A stretch of 64,000 nt of DNA from Algoriphagus sp. (lineage in GTDB: Bacteria > Bacteroidota > Bacteroidia > Cytophagales > Cyclobacteriaceae). Below the pieces are notes generated by a model, which was not told where the DNA came from, ran no database searches, and saw nothing but the letters and a program-made list of their open reading frames with translations. Shown piece after piece: positions 18,665-27,243 of this stretch. Both the position numbers and the translations under genes were made by a program. Positions within the stretch are counted from its first letter, which is position 1. Every line of letters starts with the position of its first letter. Location: NCBI GenBank assembly GCA_023653075.1, contig JAMNXQ010000003.1, positions 31,268 to 95,267 of the forward strand, given 5' to 3'.

Positions 18665-20566
18665 TTAGACATCTACCTCAGTATCCACTTCTTCTAGTTC
18701 AGTTTTTGGGTCATCAAGGGCCAAATCTTTCTCTACTCTCAGATTATCAATAATGAACACCTGACGATCTGGAGTGTTTTTACCCATGTAGAAGGTGAGC
18801 AGGTCCACAATTTTGGTGTCTTTATTGAGTAGAATAGGATCCAAACGGATATCCTCTCCGATAAAGGTTCCAAATTCTTCAGGGGAAATTTCACCCAAAC
18901 CCTTAAATCGAGTAATCTCGGGCTTATTTCCCAACTTATGAATTGCTCGTTGCCGCTCTTCGTCTGAATAGCAATAGATCGTCTCCTTCTTGTTTCTTAC
19001 GCGAAACAAGGGCGTATCCAAAATAAATAAATGCCCATTTTTTACCAGATCTGGGAAAAACTGGAGGAAATAGGTCATGATTAACAAGCGAATATGCATC
19101 CCATCCACATCGGCATCGGTGGCAATTACAATCTTTCGGTAACGAAGGTTTTCGATGCCATCCTCAATGTTCAGCGCATGCTGAAGAAGGTTAAACTCCT
19201 CATTTTCATAAACCACCTTCTTGGTCATTCCGAAGCAATTGAGCGGCTTACCGCGAAGGGAAAAAACCGCCTGGGATTGCACATCCCTGCTTTTGGTAAT
19301 CGAGCCCGAGGCAGAATCTCCTTCGGTGATGAATAGCATCGTTTTATTCTTCAACTCCTCCTCTGCCTTGGGATCATCGTAATGCACGCGACAGTCTCGA
19401 AGTTTTTTATTGTGGAGATTCGCTTTTTTAGCCCGTTCGTTGGCTAATTTTTTGATGCCAGAGATTTCCTTACGCTCACGCTCAGACTGCAGGATTCGCT
19501 TCAATAGAGCATCAGCAGCTCCTGGGTTTTTGTGCAGGTAGTTATCCAGTTCGGTCTTGATGAAGTCGTTGACGAAGGTTCGCAAGGTAGGTCCATCTGG
19601 ACCAATGCTCTGTGATCCTAATTTGGTCTTGGTTTGGGATTCAAATACAGGTTCCTGCACCCGAACCGCAATAGCCGCCACCACGGATTGTCTGATATCA
19701 GATGCATCAAAATCTTTCTTGTAAAACTCCCGAATGGTCTTTACGATAGCTTCCCGAAACGCAGCTAGGTGAGTCCCTCCTTGGGTCGTGTATTGTCCAT
19801 TGACAAAGGAATAGTATTCTTCTCCATAACTTCCAGAGTGCGTAATGGCTACCTCTATGTCATTTCCTTTCAAGTGAATGATCGGGTACCGAATACTTTC
19901 TTCATCCACTTTGTTGGATAGTAAATCGAATAATCCTCGATCCGAGAAGTACTTTTTCCCATTGAATTGGATACTTAAGCCTGCATTCAAGTAGGCATAG
20001 TTCCACATCTGATTTTCCAGATACTCTGGAATAAAGTGATAATTCTTAAAGATGGAGGCGTCTGGGGAAAACACAATCTTGGTTCCATTTCGATCCGAGG
20101 ACTTACCTACAGGTGGGTCATTGACTAGAATTCCTTTTTCAAATTCAGCCACCTTGGTATCCCCCTCTCGAAAGGATTGCACCTTAAAAAAATCAGATAG
20201 AGCGTTTACCGCTTTGGTACCCACCCCATTCAAGCCTACCGATTTTTGGAAGGCACCGGAATCGTATTTACCACCTGTATTAATCTTAGAAACGCAGTCA
20301 ATCACTTTTCCAAGGGGAATTCCTCTTCCGTAATCCCGAACTTCCACCTTATGCTCTGTGATTTTAACCTCGATAACTCGACCATGGCCCATCATGTGTT
20401 CATCAATGGAGTTATCCAAGATTTCTTTCACCAACACATAGATTCCATCGTCAGGCGCACTACCATCGCCTAACTTTCCAATATACATCCCTGGTCTCAA
20501 ACGGATATGCTCTCTCCAATCCAGCGAACGGATGCTGTCTTCAGTATAGTTTACTTGTGCTGCCAT
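18665..20566 (-). CDS. parE: DNA topoisomerase IV subunit B
   Basis: 633 residues, the usual size of ParE. GHKL ATPase motifs: [11 protein letters not shown] (E48, N52), DYGRGIPLG (about residues 78-86) and [14 protein letters not shown]. The TOPRIM domain has [11 protein letters not shown] (catalytic Glu) and [10 protein letters not shown] (metal-binding aspartates). It works with ParC encoded immediately downstream. The upstream membrane-protein gene stops 3 bases before this start codon, so translation is probably coupled. Confidence 0.95.
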   Translation of the reverse strand: MAAQVNYTEDSIRSLDWREHIRLRPGMYIGKLGDGSAPDDGIYVLVKEILDNSIDEHMMGHGRVIEVKITEHKVEVRDYGRGIPLGKVIDCVSKINTGGKYDSGAFQKSVGLNGVGTKAVNALSDFFKVQSFREGDTKVAEFEKGILVNDPPVGKSSDRNGTKIVFSPDASIFKNYHFIPEYLENQMWNYAYLNAGLSIQFNGKKYFSDRGLFDLLSNKVDEESIRYPIIHLKGNDIEVAITHSGSYGEEYYSFVNGQYTTQGGTHLAAFREAIVKTIREFYKKDFDASDIRQSVVAAIAVRVQEPVFESQTKTKLGSQSIGPDGPTLRTFVNDFIKTELDNYLHKNPGAADALLKRILQSERERKEISGIKKLANERAKKANLHNKKLRDCRVHYDDPKAEEELKNKTMLFITEGDSASGSITKSRDVQSQAVFSLRGKPLNCFGMTKKVVYENEEFNLLQHALNIEDGIENLRYRKIVIATDADVDGMHIRLLIMTYFLQFFPDLVKNGHLFILDTPLFRVRNKKETIYCYSDEERQRAIHKLGNKPEITRFKGLGEISPEEFGTFIGEDIRLDPILLNKDTKIVDLLTFYMGKNTPDRQVFIIDNLRVEKDLALDDPKTELEEVDTEVDV

Positions 20567-20569
20567 GGA

Positions 20570-21067
20570 CTAGTTTACTCCCACTTGAGTGGATTTAAAT
20601 TTTTTGAAAAGCAAGACAAATAAGCCTCCTACCCATAGGAAAAGGATAATTGGCATTAAATAAAACCAAAAGTTGTAGGCAGCAGCACTTAGCTCCTCTT
20701 GATTGTTGATCGCATGGACGTAAAGTGCTGCAAGTGCTAAACTAAAGTTGACCCAACCTCCAAAGGAATAAAACCAAAGCAACAAATAATCTCGATAGGG
20801 ATCCCCTATAGGAAATAAGCGATGTAATTTTTGATTGGTTTTGGTCTCCAATGTTTTTGGGGTATAAATTGTCACTAGGTTCAATAGGAAAAACCCAATC
20901 GCTAGACCATAAAAAAACGTGCTTTTTGGATATTCACGAAGAAGGGCGCCTTGGTCATCTAGCCGAATGCCAATTTGCTCAGGGAGTGCAGCATAGAAAT
21001 ACAAGAGCGTAAAAAGAAAAACTAGTACGCCCAAAAAATAGAAAACCTTTCCGAATCTATAATACAT
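20570..21067 (-). CDS. Uncharacterised four-helix membrane protein upstream of parE
   Basis: 165 residues if ATG at 21065-21067 is the start (beginning MYYRFGKVFYFLG). A TTG at 21136 would add 23 residues, but these do not look like part of a membrane protein. Four hydrophobic segments are visible (about residues 7-27, 49-68, 98-117 and 136-158). I do not recognise a family. It ends 3 bases before parE starts, so it is likely in the parE-parC transcription unit; a functional link to topoisomerase is not implied. Confidence 0.7.
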   Translation of the reverse strand: MYYRFGKVFYFLGVLVFLFTLLYFYAALPEQIGIRLDDQGALLREYPKSTFFYGLAIGFFLLNLVTIYTPKTLETKTNQKLHRLFPIGDPYRDYLLLWFYSFGGWVNFSLALAALYVHAINNQEELSAAAYNFWFYLMPIILFLWVGGLFVLLFKKFKSTQVGVN

Positions 21068-21227
21068 GAAATATGGGATTAAGCTTGCAATATAACCGTT
21101 TTGAGTGAACCTTATGTCCTCTTGTCCTATTCGCAAGTGACAATTTTAGTCAAAATTTAATTTTAGATCGAGTTCACGCGAACCCTATCAAAATTCCAAC
21201 GATCTTTGGCATTTCAAAACCTCCTCC

Positions 21228-21614
21228 ATGAAAAATTCAGTTCTGCTTTTCTCCCTTTTTATTTTCAGTTGGCTCAGCGCCTGTAGCAGTGCGGTAGATG
21301 CTGGTAATATCAATTTAGAAAACTGGAAATCGGACCGCTATGGATGTAAGGGTTTACGGTTGCAGGATATAGAGGCGTTTCGGACTATCAAAAATCAATT
21401 TCTGGGAATAGACAATCAGGCCATAATCAAGACTTTTGGAAGGCCAGATCGAGTGGAATTGGTGGACAAGAGCCAAAGTTTTTTCTTTTATTTCCTTGAG
21501 CCCAGTTCGGATTGCGCAGGTGTTGAACATAAAAAAGAACCCTTGCGAGTTCTCTTTCGAATGAATGCTTTGAGTAAAGTTTCTGAGGTAACGATTACAG
21601 ACCTGAATCCATAA
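21228..21614 (+). CDS. Small lipoprotein, function unknown
   Basis: 128 residues with a lipoprotein signal: hydrophobic run then LSAC, putting the lipidated cysteine at residue 19. The mature part is about 110 residues with a segment FLGIDNQAIIKTFGRPDRVELV that resembles the helix-turn of BamE/SmpA-type lipoproteins, but the match is too weak to name it. Two cysteines (C40 in YGCKG and C91 in SDCAG) could form a disulfide. Its end overlaps the convergent ROK gene by 20 bases. Confidence 0.72.
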   Translation: MKNSVLLFSLFIFSWLSACSSAVDAGNINLENWKSDRYGCKGLRLQDIEAFRTIKNQFLGIDNQAIIKTFGRPDRVELVDKSQSFFFYFLEPSSDCAGVEHKKEPLRVLFRMNALSKVSEVTITDLNP

Positions 21615-22527
21615 AGCACAAGGCAGCAGCGCCTAGGGTTCCTGCATTATTTTCAAGAGTGGCTTTTTTCAACCTCAGATCCTTCACGTAGTAAGGCGTC
21701 AAATATTTTCGGGTATTGTATTCGATGGTAGGCATCATAAACTCCAATCCAGCCGCAATACCCCCACCAAAATAGACATCTGTCACATCCAAAACCCGGA
21801 TGGTAGACACGATGGATTCACTGATGATCTCGGCTACTTCTTTAAATACCATTAGCGAAACCTCATTGCCCATGCGGGCAGTATCCACCAAAAGGTGTGT
21901 TCCCAATTCCTTACCGACCAACTCCCCTGCCTTTTCTGGATAAGCAGCAATCAAATTGGCCATAATCTTTAAAATCCCTTGACGGCCTACCAGAGATTCG
22001 AGCCCAGCATTTCCGCGTGATAGCATGTGCCCCATTTCTAAAGCATTTCCTCTAGAACCTTTAAAGACTTCACCATCCAGCACCAAAGCACTGCCAATGC
22101 CTGTACCCATGGTTATAAACAAGAAATTGGAAGAAACATCTCCTTTTCCAAATTGGAATTCCCCTATTGCAGCCGCCGCTGCATCATTTTCTAAGAAAAA
22201 ATCGTGGTTGGGGTATTTAGCTTTTAGCGTAGCCTTCAATGGATAATTATTCAAGCCGGGAATGGCAGGGATTTCCCTTGGAGTCATTCGATCCTTGCTA
22301 ATCATTCCTGGAAGACCTATTCCTATCTTTTTTACCTGAGGAAACTTGGAGAGGTAAGTGCCAATTACTTTCACAAAATTGGGTCCAAATCCTTCACCAT
22401 GTTCCCGGTAAGCAGTGGTGTCCTCTTTGTAAAACTCACAAATTGTACCCGATCTATCTACTAATCCAATCTTGAGATGTGTACCTCCAACATCTACTCC
22501 TAAAAACTGAGTATCCGAAATATTCAT
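21595..22527 (-). CDS. ROK family sugar kinase
   Basis: 310 residues. The N-terminal phosphate-binding motif LGVDVGGTHLKIGLV (about residues 9-23) and LENDAAAAAIGEFQFG (about 116-131, with the ND pair of ROK enzymes) show an ATP- or polyphosphate-dependent glucokinase-like fold; LFITMGTGIGSALVLDG is the second phosphate site. The zinc motif CxCGxxGCxE of classical ROK proteins is absent: after EMGHMLSRGN comes AGLESLVGRQG with no cysteine. That resembles polyphosphate-glucokinase-type members. The sugar cannot be read from the sequence. The N-terminus has no DNA-binding domain, so it is a kinase and not a ROK repressor. Confidence 0.85.
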   Translation of the reverse strand: MNISDTQFLGVDVGGTHLKIGLVDRSGTICEFYKEDTTAYREHGEGFGPNFVKVIGTYLSKFPQVKKIGIGLPGMISKDRMTPREIPAIPGLNNYPLKATLKAKYPNHDFFLENDAAAAAIGEFQFGKGDVSSNFLFITMGTGIGSALVLDGEVFKGSRGNALEMGHMLSRGNAGLESLVGRQGILKIMANLIAAYPEKAGELVGKELGTHLLVDTARMGNEVSLMVFKEVAEIISESIVSTIRVLDVTDVYFGGGIAAGLEFMMPTIEYNTRKYLTPYYVKDLRLKKATLENNAGTLGAAALCFMDSGL

Positions 22528-22573
22528 AGTTTACTGTGCCTTTTTTGTTCGCTAAAAAAGCAAAACTATTCCT

Positions 22574-23068
22574 TTACTTCTTATAATCTTTGTTGATCTC
22601 ATAAAATATTTTGAGGACTGCTGGACATACCAAAGTGTTTTTCAGCGTTAAATCCATGATTCCGAGCATGTTCTTTCGATCGGTATGTGGGTATTCTCTG
22701 CAGGCTTTTGGACGGTCTTCGTAGACCAAACACCCGTTATCCTTGCCTAAAAAAGGACAAGGAGCGCCTTTGAACACGTAATCTCCTTCCTCATCTCGAA
22801 AAAGATAGGTTTCTATAAATTCACTGGAACGCATTCGAAACACCTTGGACAATCGATCTATGTCCGTTTGGATCAAAATAGGACTTGTGGTCTTGCAACA
22901 GTTTGCACAATCCAAACAATTTATCGTTGAAAAAACCTGATTATGGGCCTCCTGAAATTTGGCGTCGAGGTTTTTGGGACGGGTAGCCTTGATCTTATCC
23001 TTGATTTTTTTGTTGGCCGGAAACTCCGACTTACTCTCCTTGGAAAACTTTTCTAGATCTAGGGACAT
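22574..23068 (-). CDS. YkgJ-type cysteine cluster protein
   Basis: 164 residues with the zinc- or iron-sulfur-binding cysteine cluster of the YkgJ family: CLDCANCCKTTSPI (about residues 55-68), then CPFLGKDNGCLVYEDRPKAC (about 103-122), followed by REYP. The family is widespread and cytoplasmic; its biochemical role is not established. It lies 46 bases upstream of the ROK gene in the same direction. Confidence 0.88.
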   Translation of the reverse strand: MSLDLEKFSKESKSEFPANKKIKDKIKATRPKNLDAKFQEAHNQVFSTINCLDCANCCKTTSPILIQTDIDRLSKVFRMRSSEFIETYLFRDEEGDYVFKGAPCPFLGKDNGCLVYEDRPKACREYPHTDRKNMLGIMDLTLKNTLVCPAVLKIFYEINKDYKK

Positions 23069-23122
23069 CGGAGGAATTGCTCAAGTAGTTTAAAGGGGAC
23101 CAAGGAATTATCATCAAGAGGC

Positions 23123-23956
23123 TTAATCCTTGCTCAGTGAAATTCCATCTGCATGGATGGTAATCTCTTGGGCTTTGTACAATTGTCCAATACACTGCTT
23201 AAACTGCTTTTTGCTCATTCCCAAGACTTTTTGAATTGCCTCTGGCTCCGATTTGTCATGCAAGGGTAAAAATCCTTTTTCTTGAAGCATTAGAAGGATT
23301 TTCTCAGACCCCTCTTCATACCTTACCCGCCCGAATGGAAGCAATTGAAGATCAAGTTTACCATCCTCCCTACGTTTCTTCACCCAAAGTTTACGGATTT
23401 CTCCTAAAGTTAAGTCCTGAAAAACCTCATTGGCATAGAGCAGCCCTTCGTAGCGGTCCTCCAACAAAACCTTGTAACCTAACTCTGTTTTTTCAAAAAT
23501 CAAGCCTTGGCATTCGCTTCCTGGTAGGTAGTCCTTTGGTGCAGGATACATAAATTCACGGTACTTACTCACTCCAATCAATCGATTGGATCGGTAATCT
23601 GCACAAAGTCGTATTAAGTATTGTTGACCAGCGGTCATTGGCTTCGCCATCTCCACATTGGGCACAAAAAGATCTTTCAAAAGACCCCAATCCATAAATG
23701 CCCCAAAGGAGGTTACCTCCTTGCAGGTCAATACCCCAAATTCATCCAAAAGCAATAAGGGGGTATCGGTCACAGCCACGGGCCTATCCTCACTATCCGT
23801 ATACACAAAAACAGTTACCTCATCCCCCGCTTGCTCTTGCCCAGTTAAATACCCTTTAGGAAGCAATACTTCTTCACCAGTACTCAGCGCTAAATATGCC
23901 CCAAAATCTGTAAATCGGTTAATTTGTAAGCGGTTGACAAGTCCAAGTTCTTTCAT
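23123..23956 (-). CDS. S1-domain RNA-binding protein, CvfB-like
   Basis: 277 residues from ATG at 23956, which starts MKELGLVNRL; a longer frame to 24076 begins at a TTG and adds a segment without character that overlaps the hbd promoter. The protein matches CvfB: an N-terminal S1-like pair (LQINRFTDFGAYLAL, then EVLLPKGYL), a second S1 domain (VTSFGAFMDWGLLKDLFVP) and a C-terminal winged helix ending AQEITIHADGISLSKD. CvfB-type proteins bind RNA and affect virulence-factor expression in Gram-positive bacteria; the role in Bacteroidota is unknown. Confidence 0.88.
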   Translation of the reverse strand: MKELGLVNRLQINRFTDFGAYLALSTGEEVLLPKGYLTGQEQAGDEVTVFVYTDSEDRPVAVTDTPLLLLDEFGVLTCKEVTSFGAFMDWGLLKDLFVPNVEMAKPMTAGQQYLIRLCADYRSNRLIGVSKYREFMYPAPKDYLPGSECQGLIFEKTELGYKVLLEDRYEGLLYANEVFQDLTLGEIRKLWVKKRREDGKLDLQLLPFGRVRYEEGSEKILLMLQEKGFLPLHDKSEPEAIQKVLGMSKKQFKQCIGQLYKAQEITIHADGISLSKD

Positions 23957-24035
23957 GTAGCAAAGGTAAAAATTAATCCTATTTGCAGGAGGATAAAAAA
24001 TGACCCCAGCATTGGCAGGAAAGCAGATTGGCGAG

Positions 24036-24066
24036 TTGGAAATCGCAAGCCTTACCCGTAGTTTTG
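24036..24066 (+). promoter_or_regulatory. Bacteroidota-type promoter of the hydroxyacyl-CoA dehydrogenase gene
   Basis: TTG at 24036-24038, a 20-base spacer and TAGTTTTG at 24059-24066, an exact TAnnTTTG match with the same spacing as the pckA promoter. The predicted start near 24073 leaves a leader of about 45 bases before the ATG at 24118. Confidence 0.62.
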
Positions 24067-24117
24067 AAAACTTCAATTCACAAATAACCCACTAGACTTT
24101 CTAAAGAATTTAACTTC

Positions 24118-25008
24118 ATGAAAAACATAACAGTTATCGGCTCAGGAACCATGGGCAATGGCATTGCTCACCTTTTTGCGCTGCAAGGATTTGCTGTTGC
24201 CTTGGTGGATCTTTCTGCTGAGCAACTGACCAAAGCAGTGGCGACCATTTCCAAAAACATGGATCGGCAGATCAACAAGGGTACCCTAAGCGAAGCCGAA
24301 AAAGCGGCTGCCTTACAGCGCATCCAAACACACACAGACCTTGCTTCTGGTGTAAAGCATGCCGATCTAGTGGTAGAAGCTGCTACTGAGAAAGTTGATA
24401 TAAAGTTGGAACTCTTCAGTCAATTGGACCAGTTGGCACCTGCAAATGCAGTTTTGGCTTCCAATACCTCTTCCATTTCGATTACCCAAATCGCTGCGGT
24501 AACTCAGCGACCTACCCAAGTGATCGGGATGCATTTTATGAACCCAGTTCCTGTCATGAAGTTGGTCGAAGTGATTCGAGGCTATGCTACTTCAGATGAA
24601 ATCACAACTCAAATCATGCAACTTTCCCTTCAATTGGATAAGGTGCCAGTCGAAGTTCAGGACTACCCAGGATTTGTGGCCAACCGAATTTTGATGCCCA
24701 TGATCAACGAGGCCATTTATACCTTGTACGAGGGAGTAGCCGGCGTTTCGGAAATCGATACGGTGATGAAGTTGGGTATGGCACATCCCATGGGACCCCT
24801 CCAACTTGCAGATTTTATCGGTTTGGATGTGTGCCTTTCCATATTACGCGTACTTCATGACGGCTTTGGTAACCCAAAATATGCTCCCTGTCCCCTATTG
24901 GTCAACATGGTTACGGCTGGATTCAAGGGCGCAAAATCAGGAGAAGGGTTTTACAGCTACCCTGCCGGTACCAAAGATTATCCCGTATCCCCAAGATTTT
25001 CAAAGTAA
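24118..25008 (+). CDS. 3-hydroxybutyryl-CoA dehydrogenase
   Basis: 296 residues. The NAD-binding Rossmann motif GSGTMGNGIAHLFA (about residues 7-20) ends with an acidic D at the second strand (ALVDLS), fitting NAD(H). NTSSISITQIA and MHFMNPVPVMKLVEVI carry the catalytic histidine region, and YPGFVANRILMPMINEAI is the family signature. It oxidises (S)-3-hydroxyacyl-CoA to 3-oxoacyl-CoA in fatty-acid or amino-acid breakdown. It is the short stand-alone form without an enoyl-CoA hydratase domain. The kinase gene follows after 11 bases. Confidence 0.93.
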   Translation: MKNITVIGSGTMGNGIAHLFALQGFAVALVDLSAEQLTKAVATISKNMDRQINKGTLSEAEKAAALQRIQTHTDLASGVKHADLVVEAATEKVDIKLELFSQLDQLAPANAVLASNTSSISITQIAAVTQRPTQVIGMHFMNPVPVMKLVEVIRGYATSDEITTQIMQLSLQLDKVPVEVQDYPGFVANRILMPMINEAIYTLYEGVAGVSEIDTVMKLGMAHPMGPLQLADFIGLDVCLSILRVLHDGFGNPKYAPCPLLVNMVTAGFKGAKSGEGFYSYPAGTKDYPVSPRFSK

Positions 25009-25019
25009 AAACTACCTCC

Positions 25020-25637
25020 ATGCATTTAGCAGTATCTGGAAATATTGGCAGCGGCAAAACCACGCTTACCGAAAAATTAGCAAAACATTACGGCTGGAAG
25101 GCTGAATTTGAGGCGGTAGATGATAATCCCTACCTGCCCGATTTTTACGAAGACATGAAGCGCTGGTCTTTTCACTTGCAGGTTTACTTTTTGAATTCCC
25201 GTTTCAACCAACTGAAAACCATCCAAGGAAGAAGTGAATCGACCATCCAAGACCGGACGATTTACGAGGATGCTTATATTTTTGCGGCAAACCTTTACAA
25301 AAGCAAGCTCTTGACAGAGCGAGACTATGCCAATTACAAGAGTCTATTTGATTCCATGATTTCCCATGTAAAGGCTCCAGATCTTTTGATCTATCTGAAA
25401 GCGAATATCCCCAAACTTGTAGGTCAAATCGAAAAGCGTGGAAGAAGTTACGAGACGGCCATGCGCATCGACTACTTAAAAAACCTGAACGCACACTACG
25501 AGGAATGGATTGCGGGTTACACAGAAGGAAAGCTGTTAATTATAGATGTCAACAAGTTAGATTTTGTGGAGCGCTCCGAAGACTTTTCCCTAATTGTAGA
25601 AAAAATTGAGCGAGAAATGTTTGGACTTTTTTCCTAA
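25020..25637 (+). CDS. Deoxynucleoside kinase
   Basis: 205 residues. P-loop GNIGSGKTTL (about residues 8-17), DRTIYEDAYIF (about 80-90, the DRS-like catalytic motif) and the LID region EKRGRSYE (about 140-147) place it in the dCK/dGK family, which phosphorylates deoxynucleosides for DNA precursor salvage in the cytoplasm. The preferred base cannot be read; deoxyadenosine or deoxyguanosine is usual in bacteria. It probably shares a transcript with the dehydrogenase gene 11 bases upstream. Confidence 0.9.
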   Translation: MHLAVSGNIGSGKTTLTEKLAKHYGWKAEFEAVDDNPYLPDFYEDMKRWSFHLQVYFLNSRFNQLKTIQGRSESTIQDRTIYEDAYIFAANLYKSKLLTERDYANYKSLFDSMISHVKAPDLLIYLKANIPKLVGQIEKRGRSYETAMRIDYLKNLNAHYEEWIAGYTEGKLLIIDVNKLDFVERSEDFSLIVEKIEREMFGLFS

Positions 25638-25660
25638 TCCTAGCCTATTCTACTTAAATC

Positions 25661-26308
25661 TTATAAGGCCAATTTCCGCATCAACCACCCAAACAGCATG
25701 TTTCGCTGCTCTTCCTTCGGATTAATTAAGAGTTGATCCAATCGCTTCAAGGAGCCCCCAATCATGAGGGTCTCGTAGGGGCTTAACCGGATCAATTTGT
25801 ATCCATGGACACGAGTCAGTAAATCCACTTGCAAGTGATTGTAAGCGCTTAATTTCCATCCAGTAGCACCAACACCATGAAAACCTCCAGGATCTGATGG
25901 GCGACCAAAAATACGTGTCGCCAGTGGAGGACCATCCCAAATTCGCTGGGACATACCCGCCTTTAATGCCTCTTTTTCAAAAGTTCTACAAAGTCGTTTG
26001 TGCCCTTCAAAGAAGGTATACTGAAATTCTTCATACATCGGGGATCGCAAACTAATTCCACGGTAACGGTTAAAATTCACATCCTCATCCCAAATCAGCA
26101 GGGTTCTTCCCAACTTTAAATCAACCGGAACTTTTTCAAAAAGGGGAAATGGTCCTGTTCCTCCTAAATCTTCCAAAGCAGCGGTCAACCAGGATTTACT
26201 GCGCTCATCTAAGTAGCGGGGTTGAACTTCAAAATCTACCTGCTAATCGTAAGTAGCCCCTCCTTCCTTCAAGATTAGATCCAGTTGCCTGGTCATCAGG
26301 TGCTCCAT
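25661..26308 (-). pseudogene. Unidentified 215-codon gene interrupted by an in-frame TAG
   Basis: The frame begins at ATG 26306-26308, 4 bases after the DUF2452 gene stops, as expected for the next gene of an operon. It reads 21 codons (MEHLMTRQLD and onward to GATYD), meets TAG at 26243-26245 (codon 22), then stays open in the same frame for 194 more codons to 25661. The 18 codons between the TAG and the first TTG (26188) read as ordinary protein (QVDFEVQPRYLDERSKSW), which argues that the original gene spanned the stop. Residues after that are aromatic-rich, with PPLATRIFGRPSDPGG and LIRLSPYETLMIGG. I recognise no family. Alternatives: a truncated but translated protein from TTG 26188 (175 residues), a sequencing error, or readthrough. 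Confidence 0.6.
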
Positions 26309-26312
26309 GGTC

Positions 26313-26771
26313 CTAACTTACGTCTCGAAGGATTTCCCAGGTGTGGTCAGCCAATAATTTGATTTCAGCTACAAAATTGGCCCAGTTCTTTTTTCTTCCC
26401 CATTCTTCAGGGGCGATCATGCTTAAAAAATCCGTTCCATCCTCTTTTTGGTAGAGAAAATAGCGGTGGTTGATCAAGGGTTCAAAGGAGATCGAAGCCT
26501 GGTAAATGCGTTCTGAAACTTCGATACGAGACCGAATTTTCTTGGCTTGATCTGCCAAAAGTTTCATTTGATCGTAGATCTGGGCCATTTGCATATCGGT
26601 CTGACTATGCATTGCCGCTACTGCCCTACCTGTAATCTTTCCCTTGTCTTCTGGTTTGATAATCGCACTACCTGCATGGTGTGCATAGGGCAAAATCCCA
26701 GGATTCTCAGTCGTCTTTTCTTTCATCAAATCCAGATCCAAACGATCAACATCAATCTTTTTTCCAATCAT
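26313..26771 (-). CDS. DUF2452 family protein
   Basis: 152 residues matching DUF2452, a Bacteroidota family of unknown function: NPGILPYAHHAGSAII near residue 23, then IKPEDKGKITGRAVAAM, a helical MQMAQIYDQMKLLADQAKKI, and YHxY-like region NHRYFLYQKEDGTDFLSMIAPEEWG. There is no signal peptide, so it is probably cytoplasmic. The middle gene of a three-gene - strand unit: a 49-residue membrane protein starts just upstream and the interrupted gene lies 4 bases downstream. Confidence 0.87.
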   Translation of the reverse strand: MIGKKIDVDRLDLDLMKEKTTENPGILPYAHHAGSAIIKPEDKGKITGRAVAAMHSQTDMQMAQIYDQMKLLADQAKKIRSRIEVSERIYQASISFEPLINHRYFLYQKEDGTDFLSMIAPEEWGRKKNWANFVAEIKLLADHTWEILRDVS

Positions 26772-26776
26772 GCCTA

Positions 26777-26926
26777 CTATTTTTCAACTTCTGTAGAAAT
26801 TCGTTCTTTCAAATTACCCTTAGAGCCTGGAAAAGTGGTTCTTCTAGAGATGTCATAACTCACGTAGAGAATGCCCAGCATGAATAAAACAAAAAGCAAC
26901 AAGAAGATTTTTTTATTTTTCTGCAT
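26777..26926 (-). CDS. 49-residue single-span membrane protein
   Basis: ATG at 26924-26926 opens a 49-codon frame closed by TAG at 26777-26779. It has a basic start (MQKNKK), one membrane helix (about residues 7-24, rich in Leu, Phe and Val) and a basic tail with ISRRTTFPGSKG. It ends 5 bases before the DUF2452 start, so it is probably the first gene of that operon. Composition and spacing support a real gene although it is too short for many predictors. No family recognised. Confidence 0.6.
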   Translation of the reverse strand: MQKNKKIFLLLFVLFMLGILYVSYDISRRTTFPGSKGNLKERISTEVEK

Positions 26927-27243
26927 CAGCTAAAAGATTCAACACACAAAATTAACGATTACCACCCTTTTTGTTTCTGTTTGATTCCCTCATTTTTAAA
27001 ATTCTTTCCAATCCCAAAAGAACTGAGTACACATTCAAGGTTACTTAAAAGTTTAAAACTCATTAGCTACTCAATTGTTAAAAAACTCTTGTTGAAAAAT
27101 TACCTAGGTAATTTCCACCAATGGAATACCTCTAAAGTCTTAGATTTATAAATTGCAAGGAACACACCCTTGATTCTTGTTCATGGAATTCAAAAACCAT
27201 CCAATGGTCTCCGTTCCGAATTAAACTCACTTGTTACAGCCTT
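26927..27243. other. Divergent intergenic region, 317 bases
   Basis: Separates the - strand DUF2452 operon from the + strand peptidase gene and must hold both promoters. It is AT-rich. No exact TTG/TAnnTTTG pair was found; TAGATTTA near 27143 is one base off a -7 element for the peptidase. An 18-bp perfect palindrome lies at 27097-27114. Confidence 0.5.
27097..27114. promoter_or_regulatory. 18-bp perfect palindrome, candidate operator
   Basis: AAATTACCTAGGTAATTT reads identically on both strands. It is 130 bases ahead of the S9 peptidase ATG and 171 ahead of the 49-residue protein. The CCTAGG centre makes it more than simple A/T symmetry. A dimeric regulator could bind here; which one is unknown. 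Confidence 0.5.

Noticed and set aside
23957-24076. N-terminal extension of the S1 protein from a TTG
   Set aside because: The extra 40 residues have no domain and lie over the exact-match promoter of the divergent hydroxyacyl-CoA dehydrogenase gene.
24806-25105. 99-codon frame over the end of the dehydrogenase and start of the kinase gene
   Set aside because: It overlaps two confident genes in another frame and shows no motif.
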